22,190 nt of DNA from positions 1 through 22,190 of the forward strand of contig JAZTZP010000137.1 in the NCBI GenBank assembly GCA_045637525.1, in the 5' to 3' direction. This stretch comes from JAZTZP01 sp045637525 (GTDB lineage: Bacteria; Bacillota; Clostridia; UBA1381). The position numbers were made by a program, and so were the translations under genes. Positions 1 through 6,156 of the stretch are shown here, one piece after another; within the stretch, counting starts at the first letter, position 1, and each line of letters begins with the position of its first letter. The notes below the pieces were generated by a model that ran no database searches, was not told where the DNA came from, and saw only the letters and a program-made list of their open reading frames with translations.

Positions 1-268
1 CCATATGGTTGGGTGAAATTCGCATAAATGCGAGTGAAATTTGCGGCAAATTTGCCGCAAGTTATGGAAAGAAAATCGACAAACGATTTTCTGATTTTAA
101 ATTCAGAAATTGCAAGCAATTTCTACCGAAACCTGTCGCATAGCGACAGATTTCACCCATGCTTTGCGTGGATTTCACTCACACGAAGTGTGAATTTCAC
201 ATTTTGCTGAAAGCAAAATATTTCACTATTATAGTTTAGAGGCGAACAGCCGCTAAACTATAATTTAT
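1..268. repeat. Multi-hairpin intergenic repeat, right-hand part
   Basis: This stretch is almost entirely made of small hairpins separated by a heptamer. GTGAAAT occurs at 13-19 and 34-40, and its inverse ATTTCAC at 150-156, 172-178, 194-200 and 220-226. Between them are stems at 21-32, 41-60 (a perfect 20-bp palindrome), 70-92, 105-124, 133-149, 158-171, 179-193 and 201-219. The element ends in the AAATTATAGT-type palindrome at 229-263. Its left end is cut off by the window edge but can be read from the second copy at 22052-22190, giving a total of roughly 340 bp with four linkers in each orientation. No transposase or credible ORF lies inside. It is best read as a non-autonomous, MITE-like or REP-like repeat; what moves it is unknown. 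Confidence 0.8.
229..263. repeat. AAATTATAGT-family palindrome, copy 1
   Basis: TTATAGTTTAG (229-239) pairs with CTAAACTATAA (253-263), with an inner GGC/GCC stem at 241-251. The right arm and its flank (248-271) are identical over 24 nt to 4388-4411. The right arm includes TATAAT at 259-264 facing the gene at 290. No good -35 lies 17 nt upstream, so a promoter role is only a possibility. Confidence 0.7.
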
Positions 269-289
269 CAACGAAAAAGGAGAAATAGT

Positions 290-2323
290 ATGACGGAATA
301 TTTTATAAAAAGTGGTGAAAACGTAAGAGAACGTATATCCGAAATATTATCCTTGGGAGATGATTGTGTAATCAATATCGAGCCGGGAAGGTATTTTATT
401 GATGATACCATAGAGATTTGCGGGAAAAGGGATATAGAGATTAAAGCACTTGGTGACGTTATATTTGACGGTGGTGTTATTTTAAAAAATTCTGATATTA
501 AAGATTACGAGGGCGATATAAAGTGTATTGATTTAAAGCCTTACAACATAAAAATAGGCGAATACGGTAACAGAGGGCTGGCAAGAAGCTATGTGAATGC
601 ACCGAACGAGCTTTTTATTGATGGTGAGCCTTATATAGTATCACGCTATCCGAAACACGAAAATATTACTTTTATTGACGGTGATGTTATTGATACGGGA
701 AGTAATCCGCGAAACAAGGAGTTTGATTTAAGACCGGCAAAAATTAAGTGCCGTGATGAGAGAATAAAAAACTGGGCGAATGCGAAGGACGCATATATAG
801 GTGGTCTTCCTATTCATTCATGGGCTGATGATATTATAAAAATTGCAGAAATAGATGCAGAAAACAAGACAATAACAACAACACAGCCACACCTTTACAG
901 CTTCGGCGTTACCGGACATTCAAGCTGGTATATAACAAATCTTTTAGAGGAAGTAACAGAGCCGGGCGAATACTACATAGATACCAAAGAACAAATATTG
1001 TATTTTATTCCGACCAAAGATATTTCAGACTCTTTAATTCAGCTTTCAAATCTTGACAAGGTTATGATAGCCTGTGAAGAATCGTATAATATCAGAATTT
1101 CCGGTATCACGTTTGAAAATTCAAGAAATTCGGGAATTTATATTGAGGGCGGAGAAAAAGTTAATGTAAAAGACTGTATTTTCAGAAATCTCGGAATACT
1201 TGCTGTTCAGATAGGTCAGGGAGCAGAGCCACAGCCTCACGGACTGTGTACCGGTCATATTGAGGATGAAGGCGGACGTGCTGAAGGGGTTCCTGTGCCA
1301 AAGCCAATATCTCGAGAAATGGGTTCGTGGTATCAGTATATTTATGAATTTAAGGCATGGGATAATAACGGAGGCAAGAATCACTTAATTGAGGGCTGTA
1401 AGATATATAACATGGGTGCCGGCGGTATGCTTTTATCGGGCGGAAACAGAAAGAAGCTTATACCAGGAAATAATACGGTTTATAACTGTGAGTTCTATGA
1501 GGTGAACAGGCTGGATAAGACATATAAGGCGGCTGTAAATCTTATGGGAGTAGGAAACAAAATCTGTCACTGCGAGATACACGACCTGCCAAGTATGGCG
1601 ATTTATATGCATGGTAACGACCATATTATTGAATATAATAAGATACATCATGTGCTTCAGATTGTGTCCGATGCCGGTGCGATTTATATGGGACGTGATA
1701 TGAGTGAAGTCGGAAATATTATAAGATATAACTTCATATATTCAATACATAATGCTCATAAGACAGGGCTTGGCGCTTGTGCTGTTTATTTTGATGACTG
1801 GTCAATTTATAATATGGTTTATGCGAATTATTTTTATGATATTGTGTCGGACGGAAAGTTCTTCTTCAGTACCGTATATCACACCTGCGGAGGGCTTACA
1901 TCAATCGGAAATAATATCTTTATTGATTGCTTCCCGGGACTTAATCCGAATACAAAGAGTAATGCAAATCTTCATATGCATACCGATACGCTGTCAATTA
2001 AGAGAGTGCATACAACGGATGAAAATGACATTCACGGCGTTGATGTTACAAGCGAGGTTTATAAAGAGAGATATCCGTATTTGTATAAGACATATACAGA
2101 GGACTATAATCCGGGTACAAAGTTCTGGCATAACAGAGTTTATGTAAATCAGTATGATGATTTTGTTGATGCGAAAAATCTGAACTTTAAGTTTATAGAG
2201 GATGCAGAGCATTTAAAGTCAAATATGCCGGAATATAAGATAACAGATGACGTTTTCGGTGCGGATAATGAAGTCATCGAAATTAAGAATATTGACTTTG
2301 AAAATATCGGTTTAGTGAAGTAA
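290..2323 (+). CDS. Cytosolic right-handed beta-helix protein, probable glycosidase (GH141-like)
   Basis: This 677-residue protein has no signal peptide or membrane segment, so it should act in the cytoplasm. Residues about 20-75 form a first set of beta-helix coils. The segment around residues 103-120 (NELFIDGEPYIVSRYPK) is the 'short name-tag plus R-x-P' feature typical of large beta-helix glycosidases such as GH141. Asn-rich coils run from about 255 to 590, with DAGAIYMGRD at 461-470 and VYFDDW at 499-504, positions where this fold usually keeps acidic active-site residues. The likely role is trimming plant or pectic oligosaccharides after import. The ATG is supported by a GGAG at 279-282. 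It is flanked on both sides by repeats and has no recognisable strong promoter. Family assignment is from remembered sequence style; exact substrate is unknown. Confidence 0.7.
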   Translation: MTEYFIKSGENVRERISEILSLGDDCVINIEPGRYFIDDTIEICGKRDIEIKALGDVIFDGGVILKNSDIKDYEGDIKCIDLKPYNIKIGEYGNRGLARSYVNAPNELFIDGEPYIVSRYPKHENITFIDGDVIDTGSNPRNKEFDLRPAKIKCRDERIKNWANAKDAYIGGLPIHSWADDIIKIAEIDAENKTITTTQPHLYSFGVTGHSSWYITNLLEEVTEPGEYYIDTKEQILYFIPTKDISDSLIQLSNLDKVMIACEESYNIRISGITFENSRNSGIYIEGGEKVNVKDCIFRNLGILAVQIGQGAEPQPHGLCTGHIEDEGGRAEGVPVPKPISREMGSWYQYIYEFKAWDNNGGKNHLIEGCKIYNMGAGGMLLSGGNRKKLIPGNNTVYNCEFYEVNRLDKTYKAAVNLMGVGNKICHCEIHDLPSMAIYMHGNDHIIEYNKIHHVLQIVSDAGAIYMGRDMSEVGNIIRYNFIYSIHNAHKTGLGACAVYFDDWSIYNMVYANYFYDIVSDGKFFFSTVYHTCGGLTSIGNNIFIDCFPGLNPNTKSNANLHMHTDTLSIKRVHTTDENDIHGVDVTSEVYKERYPYLYKTYTEDYNPGTKFWHNRVYVNQYDDFVDAKNLNFKFIEDAEHLKSNMPEYKITDDVFGADNEVIEIKNIDFENIGLVK

Positions 2324-2370
2324 AATTATAGTCTGGCGGGGAACTTTATTTCCCTGTCAGACTATAATTT
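2323..2370 (+). terminator. Stem-loop at the stop codon of the beta-helix gene (AAATTATAGT family, copy 2)
   Basis: AAATTATAGTCTG (2323-2335) pairs perfectly with CAGACTATAATTT (2358-2370). An inner GGGAA/TTCCC stem is possible at 2339-2354. The first base of the stem is the last base of the stop codon. There is no clean T-tract beyond the arm's own TTT, so it is either a weak terminator or a mobile palindrome sitting where a terminator would be. Confidence 0.6.
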
Positions 2371-2412
2371 GCATTGTCATAAAAATGTAATAAAATAATT
2401 TAAAAAATAGGA

Positions 2413-2441
2413 TTGACAAATCCTGAAAATAGTGATAAACT
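2413..2441 (+). promoter_or_regulatory. Promoter for the ABC exporter gene
   Basis: TTGACA at 2413-2418 is followed after exactly 17 nt by TAAACT at 2436-2441, with an extended -10 TG at 2433-2434. An AGAGAGG ribosome binding site lies at 2491-2497, eight bases before the ATG. Confidence 0.7.
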
Positions 2442-2505
2442 ATCTAAAAAATAGATAAATTCCCCAAAATAACAGGGAAATATTTATTGAAGAGAGGTAG
2501 TTATT

Positions 2506-4284
2506 ATGGATAAGAAAACTAACTTTTGGAAATCTATGTGGGACTATTCGAAAGGCTTTCATTCAAGGCTTATAGTTGCGGCTGTATTTTCCGGAATAAA
2601 CGGTATTGCGATAGCTTGTCAGCCTTTGGTGCTTAAGTATGTTTTTGATAACGGCATCGGAAATGAGGCACTTTCTGACCTGGAGAAAATTCATACTGTA
2701 ATTTTCTGGAGCGTTATTTATATTATTCTTTCGGGAAGCCGTATCGGATCGTGGGCTGTGGCATATTCGAATATGCTTAAAAGTGTTGAGGGATTTTTGT
2801 TTAATATACGGTCAAAATTCTTTCATCATATTCAGTCGCTTTGTATGAGGTTTTACGACAAAACCTCGTCCGGTGAGATGTTTAACTATCTTATGGGTAC
2901 ACCGATGACAAATCTTAAGAACTTTCTCTTGCAGTTTGCACTTAACATACCGCATCAGGTTGTGTCTTTAGCAATTGCGGTTGCGGCAATGGTGTCTTAT
3001 GACTGGCTGCTTACTCTTATAATGCTTGTCGGAGTTGTTGTGTGTGTTTTAATAAACCGTCAATCAAAGAAGAAATTAAGCGTTATTTCAAAGGAGCTTT
3101 TAAAGAGTGAGTCGGAAGCAAGTAAATACATAGATAATATGATTCACGGAAGCCGCGCTATAAAAATGTATGCTATAGAAAACGACATTTCAATGAATTT
3201 TAAAAGATACATACATAGCTTAAGAGAAAAGGGTGTAAGGCTTAGTTTTTCACAATGGTTAGGCGCAGCAAAGGGTGAAATGGCACAGTATATCTGCAAC
3301 GCCGTAATATATGTAGTGGGTGCGTATTCATGCATGTACAGAGGCCTTACAATGGGTGAGCTTGTTGCGTTTATAAACTGCATGGGACTTATAATGTCAG
3401 CGCTTAATTCGATTTTTAATATAAATCTTTTAAGAGCTTCTGCCGAAACAAGTCTTGACCGTATAGTTAATGTGCTTCATACAAAGACTACAACTCCCGA
3501 ACACTTAGAGCATTTAAGAAGCGTTGAGGTTGAAATGGCAAGCGCTAAGAAAAATGAAAAGCCTTGCATTGAGTTTGAAGACGTTTCATTCGGTTACGAA
3601 AATACAATGATTTTTGATAAGTTTAACTGCAGTATTAAATATAACGAAAGTATTGCACTTGTCGGAACAAGCGGAAGCGGAAAAAGTACTGTTACAAAGC
3701 TTATTATGAGACTTTATGAGACGAACGGCGGAGTTGTGAGAATGCATGGGCACGATATACGTGATTTCAGTCTGCATGACCTTCGTAAGAGTATAGGAAT
3801 TGTACCTCAGGATCCGTTTATTTTCCAGGGTACTATACTTGAAAATATAAGAATGGCATATCCCGACGCTCCTATGCAGGAGGTAATTGAAGCTATGGAA
3901 ATAGCAAGGGTGCATGAGTTCGTTAATGATCTTCCTAAGGGCTGGAATACGGTTGTAGGTGATGACGGGTTTGGTCTTTCCGGCGGACAGCGTCAGCGTA
4001 TAGCGATAGCAAGGGCAATTTTAGGCAATCCGGAGGTTTTAATCTTTGACGAGGCAACCTCGGCACTTGATAATATATCCGAGCATAAGGTTCAGATGGC
4101 TATGGAAGAGCTTATGGAAAAGCATACTATATTAATAGTAGCACACCGATTATCTACAATAAAGAATGTAGACCGAATATTAGTATTTGACAAAGGCGAA
4201 ATAGTCCAGGAAGGTAGGTTTGAAGAGCTTTCTAAGAAGGAAGGATTATTTAAAGATATGCTTGAAGCTGCTGAACAGGAATAA
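2506..4284 (+). CDS. ABC exporter half-transporter (membrane and ATPase domains fused)
   Basis: The 592-residue protein has an N-terminal exporter-type membrane domain (about residues 20-320, several hydrophobic spans) and a C-terminal ATPase (about 345-592). Walker A GTSGSGKST is at 387-395, the Q-loop region reads IVPQDPF, the signature LSGGQRQR starts at 491, Walker B plus D-loop VLIFDEATSALD is at 511-522, and the switch histidine (VAHR) is at 547. All catalytic residues are present, so it should hydrolyse ATP. The length is typical of MsbA/LmrA-like half-transporters, which dimerise. No partner half-transporter is adjacent, so a homodimer is likely. The cargo (lipid, drug, peptide or other) cannot be told from sequence. 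It has its own promoter and stands alone between repeats. Confidence 0.93.
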   Translation: MDKKTNFWKSMWDYSKGFHSRLIVAAVFSGINGIAIACQPLVLKYVFDNGIGNEALSDLEKIHTVIFWSVIYIILSGSRIGSWAVAYSNMLKSVEGFLFNIRSKFFHHIQSLCMRFYDKTSSGEMFNYLMGTPMTNLKNFLLQFALNIPHQVVSLAIAVAAMVSYDWLLTLIMLVGVVVCVLINRQSKKKLSVISKELLKSESEASKYIDNMIHGSRAIKMYAIENDISMNFKRYIHSLREKGVRLSFSQWLGAAKGEMAQYICNAVIYVVGAYSCMYRGLTMGELVAFINCMGLIMSALNSIFNINLLRASAETSLDRIVNVLHTKTTTPEHLEHLRSVEVEMASAKKNEKPCIEFEDVSFGYENTMIFDKFNCSIKYNESIALVGTSGSGKSTVTKLIMRLYETNGGVVRMHGHDIRDFSLHDLRKSIGIVPQDPFIFQGTILENIRMAYPDAPMQEVIEAMEIARVHEFVNDLPKGWNTVVGDDGFGLSGGQRQRIAIARAILGNPEVLIFDEATSALDNISEHKVQMAMEELMEKHTILIVAHRLSTIKNVDRILVFDKGEIVQEGRFEELSKKEGLFKDMLEAAEQE

Positions 4285-4296
4285 GGGTTAGTTATG

Positions 4297-4372
4297 AGTT
4301 TGGAGTTTGGAGTGTGGAGTTATATAGATAAGCCTTTACTAACTCCACTCTTCACACTCCAAACTCCAAACT
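4297..4372. repeat. Long hairpin built from GAGTTTGGAG-type units
   Basis: The left arm at 4297-4322 is complementary to the right arm at 4340-4372. The pairing covers about 26 positions, broken by a 7-nt bulge in the right arm. Each arm repeats the word AGTTTGGAGT. It starts 12 nt after the stop codon of the ABC exporter and could act as its terminator, but there is no T-tract. It runs straight into the AAATTATAGT-family palindrome. Similar GAGTTTGGAG hairpins are, from memory, frequent between genes of gut Clostridia. Confidence 0.7.
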
Positions 4373-4409
4373 GTTTAGCGACAATTAAGCCGCTAAACTA
4401 TAATTTATC
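4373..4409. repeat. AAATTATAGT-family palindrome, copy 3 (left arm truncated)
   Basis: GTTTAGCG (4373-4380) pairs with CGCTAAAC (4391-4398), followed by TATAATTTATC to 4409. The right arm with its flank (4388-4411) is identical to 248-271. The expected left-arm extension (AAATTATA) is missing: that side is occupied by the GAGTTTGGAG hairpin, as if the hairpin replaced or inserted into it. From 4410 to 4478 I see only AT-rich sequence. Confidence 0.65.
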
Positions 4410-4478
4410 AAAATGTATATAAAAAAACAATATATTTTGGACAAAATATATATAAATAGTAAAAAATAAAAAATGGTA

Positions 4479-4507
4479 TTGACAAAAAGTGTAAAAAGGT
4501 GTATAAT
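4479..4507 (+). promoter_or_regulatory. Consensus promoter of the rpsF-ssb-rpsR operon
   Basis: TTGACA (4479-4484), 17 nt, then TATAAT (4502-4507): both hexamers match the sigma-A consensus fully with ideal spacing, as expected for a ribosomal protein operon. Transcription should begin around 4514. Confidence 0.9.
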
Positions 4508-4580
4508 AATATGGCTTGTAAAAGAGCAAATCCTTGCCCGGAGGAGGTCCGGGACATAAGTCCATAAGGAGGTGTAGAGA
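4508..4580 (+). promoter_or_regulatory. rpsF leader with hairpin and sequestered ribosome binding site (candidate S6:S18 autoregulatory leader)
   Basis: A GC-rich hairpin CCCGGA/TCCGGG (4537-4542 with 4548-4553) is enclosed by TCCTT (4531-4535) pairing with AAGGA (4566-4570), the first part of the AAGGAGGTG ribosome binding site. That leaves a one-sided internal loop at 4554-4565. A competing hairpin GGAC/GTCC (4552-4555 with 4560-4563) would break the first stem. Known S6:S18 leaders in many bacteria let the S6-S18 complex bind the mRNA and block translation of rpsF. The location and site masking fit that scheme, but I could not confirm the consensus in detail. Confidence 0.5.
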
Positions 4581-4883
4581 ATGGCTGAAAAATTAATTCA
4601 CAGCTATGAAACAATTTTTATCATTGACGGTACTTTAGATGAGGAATCTGTAAAGAAATTACAGGACAAGTTTACTAATCTTATCGCTGCAAACGGTACT
4701 GTTGAATCTGTTGACGAATGGGGCAAGAGAAGACTTGCTTATGAGATCAAGGACAGAACAGAAGGTTTCTACGTATTGGTAGACTTCACATCAGATCCTG
4801 ATTTCCCGAAGGAGCTTGACAGACAGTATAAGATTACAGACGGTATCTTAAGAACCATCATAATCAGAAAAGATGAAGAGTAA
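4581..4883 (+). CDS. rpsF: 30S ribosomal protein bS6
   Basis: This 100-residue protein is full length for bS6 and has the family pattern throughout: HSYETIFIID near the N-terminus, the WGKRRLAYEI segment in the middle (the rRNA/S18-facing strand), and YKITDGILRTIIIR near the C-terminus. It binds the central domain of 16S rRNA as a pair with bS18, whose gene lies two genes downstream. The start is set by an AAGGAGGTG ribosome binding site at 4566-4574. It is the first gene of the classic rpsF-ssb-rpsR operon and 32 nt separate it from ssb. Confidence 0.98.
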   Translation: MAEKLIHSYETIFIIDGTLDEESVKKLQDKFTNLIAANGTVESVDEWGKRRLAYEIKDRTEGFYVLVDFTSDPDFPKELDRQYKITDGILRTIIIRKDEE

Positions 4884-4915
4884 TCCATGTGTTTTTTAGA
4901 AGGGAGATATAGCAG

Positions 4916-5395
4916 ATGAATAAAGCTATTTTAATGGGAAGATTAGCTCGTGACCCCGAAGTAAGACAAACACAGGCTGGAATCAGCGTTACCAGATTTA
5001 CTATTGCGGTAAACAGACGTTTTTCAAGAGAAGGCGGACAAGAAGCCGATTTCATCGATTGCGTTGCATGGAGAGAGATGGGCGAGCGTATAGCAAGATT
5101 TTTCAAAAAGGGAAGTATGATTGCTGTTGTTGGCTCTATTCAGGTAAGCTCTTGGGATGCACAGGACGGCAAAAGGTACAGAACTGAAGTTGTTGTTGAT
5201 GAGTGGGATTTTACCGGCTCAAAGGCAGAAACAGGTGTAGGTGCCGGAGCGTCTTATTCACAGGAGCCACAGTTTAATGCACCGGCACCGAAGCCACAGC
5301 AGGCTTCACCGGCAGCAGATCCGGAGCCTTTAGAAGATTTCGAGGCTATGGGATTTTCGGCAATGGACGGTAATATGGATGATTTACCATTCTGA
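4916..5395 (+). CDS. ssb: Single-stranded DNA-binding protein
   Basis: Residues 1-105 form the OB-fold of bacterial SSB: MNKAILMGRLARDPEVR at the start, then FIDCVAWREMGE and KKGSMIAVVGSIQ. A Gly/Pro/Ala-rich flexible linker follows to about residue 140, and the protein ends in the acidic tip MDDLPF that recruits repair and replication partners. At 159 residues it is normal for Firmicutes. It coats single-stranded DNA as a tetramer. An AGAAGGGAG ribosome binding site at 4898-4906 supports the ATG. Its place between rpsF and rpsR is the standard arrangement. Confidence 0.98.
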   Translation: MNKAILMGRLARDPEVRQTQAGISVTRFTIAVNRRFSREGGQEADFIDCVAWREMGERIARFFKKGSMIAVVGSIQVSSWDAQDGKRYRTEVVVDEWDFTGSKAETGVGAGASYSQEPQFNAPAPKPQQASPAADPEPLEDFEAMGFSAMDGNMDDLPF

Positions 5396-5424
5396 TTATA
5401 GACTAATAAAGGAGGATTGTTTCA

Positions 5425-5670
5425 ATGTCTGAGAAAATGGAAAGACAGCAGAAGGTTAGACGTACAAAGAAAAAGGTTTGTATGTTCTGCGTAGATAAAG
5501 TTGAAAGCATTGATTATAAGGATACGGCAAAGCTCAGAAGATATGTTTCTGAAAGAGGAAAGATTGTTCCGAGACGTATTAGCGGAAACTGTGCTAAGCA
5601 TCAGAGACAGCTTACAACAGCAATTAAGCGTGCAAGAACAATTGCATTATTGCCGTTCGTTACTGAATAA
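5425..5670 (+). CDS. rpsR: 30S ribosomal protein bS18, zinc-ligand form
   Basis: This 81-residue bS18 partners bS6 on the 30S platform. The core KLRRYVSERGKIVPRR and the tail RTIALLPF are diagnostic. It keeps the potential metal ligands C19, C22, C56 and H59 (CMFC and CAKH), so it is the zinc-binding (C+) type rather than the cysteine-free type that some bacteria use under zinc shortage. A strong AAAGGAGG ribosome binding site lies at 5408-5415. It is the last gene of the operon, followed within 20 nt by a terminator. Confidence 0.98.
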   Translation: MSEKMERQQKVRRTKKKVCMFCVDKVESIDYKDTAKLRRYVSERGKIVPRRISGNCAKHQRQLTTAIKRARTIALLPFVTE

Positions 5671-5688
5671 TGTTGAATTTAACAAAAG

Positions 5689-5716
5689 ACCGGTTCGCGA
5701 TGAGCCGGTTTTTTTT
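5689..5716 (+). terminator. Intrinsic terminator of the rpsF-ssb-rpsR operon
   Basis: ACCGG (5689-5693) pairs with CCGGT (5705-5709), extended inward by wobble pairs, and the stem is followed directly by a run of eight T (5709-5716). Confidence 0.9.
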
Positions 5717-5779
5717 ATTTTGGTGGAATTTTTTGTAGCACGGTTTTTGAATGAGTTAATTTTTTTTGAACAAAATTAT

Positions 5780-6032
5780 AAATTATAGTTTATCTTACGA
5801 TAAAACAGTAGGATTTCGGTGTCGCTTTGCTTGCCTCCCTTGCCTAAAGGGAGGGGGACCGCTTGCGGTGGAGGGATATTGATTTTTCTATATCTTTACT
5901 ACATATTTTAAATATATAGATATGTAATACCCCCCCGCCACGGCTTACGCCGTCCCACCTCCCTTTAGGCAAGGGAGGCTTTGGCAAAGCGTACCGAATG
6001 CAGACTGTAAACATACAGATAAACTATAATTT
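5780..6032. mobile_element. 253-bp MITE-like element with 15-bp perfect terminal inverted repeats (AAATTATAGT family, copy 4)
   Basis: The ends are AAATTATAGTTTATC (5780-5794) and its exact inverse complement (6018-6032). Inside, 5834-5854 is the exact inverse complement of 5958-5978 (21 bp), and each of these arms can also fold on itself (CCTCCCTT/AAGGGAGG). Flanking stretches (5817-5830 with 5983-5996) pair as well. Small hairpins ACCGC/GCGGT (5858-5869) and ACGGC/GCCGT (5940-5953) decorate the two arms, and a run of seven C lies at 5930-5936. The centre is AT-rich. There is no ORF of its own. Hairpins with a CCTCCCTT...AAGGGAGG core are, from memory, widespread between genes in gut Ruminococcaceae-type bacteria. 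The rest of 5671-6156 holds only the operon terminator and the downstream promoter. Confidence 0.75.
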
Positions 6033-6092
6033 ATATTTTTGTTAACAATTTGTTTACTCATCCCCAAATCGTGATGTTTTTTGTTAAAGGTA

Positions 6093-6121
6093 TTGACAAA
6101 ATTTCGTAGATGTGATATGCT
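6093..6121 (+). promoter_or_regulatory. Promoter of the secreted repeat protein-amidase unit
   Basis: TTGACA at 6093-6098, 17 nt, TATGCT at 6116-6121, with an extended -10 TG at 6113-6114. The transcript would start near 6128, leaving a short leader with an AGGAGGT ribosome binding site at 6143-6149. Confidence 0.75.
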
Positions 6122-6156
6122 GTATATATATATGAATTTTTCAGGAGGTCAATACA

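Noticed and set aside
28..210. Small open frame inside the opening repeat
   Set aside because: It consists wholly of hairpins and GTGAAAT/ATTTCAC linkers, has no ribosome binding site, and its codons follow the palindromes.
1..226. Regularly spaced GTGAAAT/ATTTCAC units as a CRISPR array
   Set aside because: Units are only 7 bp, flip orientation halfway, and the 'spacers' are hairpins rather than unrelated sequences; no cas genes are present.
5501..5788. Overlapping 95-residue frame across rpsR and the operon terminator
   Set aside because: It is out of frame with rpsR, reads through the terminator hairpin and T-run, and resembles no protein.
5889..5919. AT-rich centre of the 253-bp element as a promoter
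   Set aside because: TATA-like strings occur but no -35/-10 pair with proper spacing is present.
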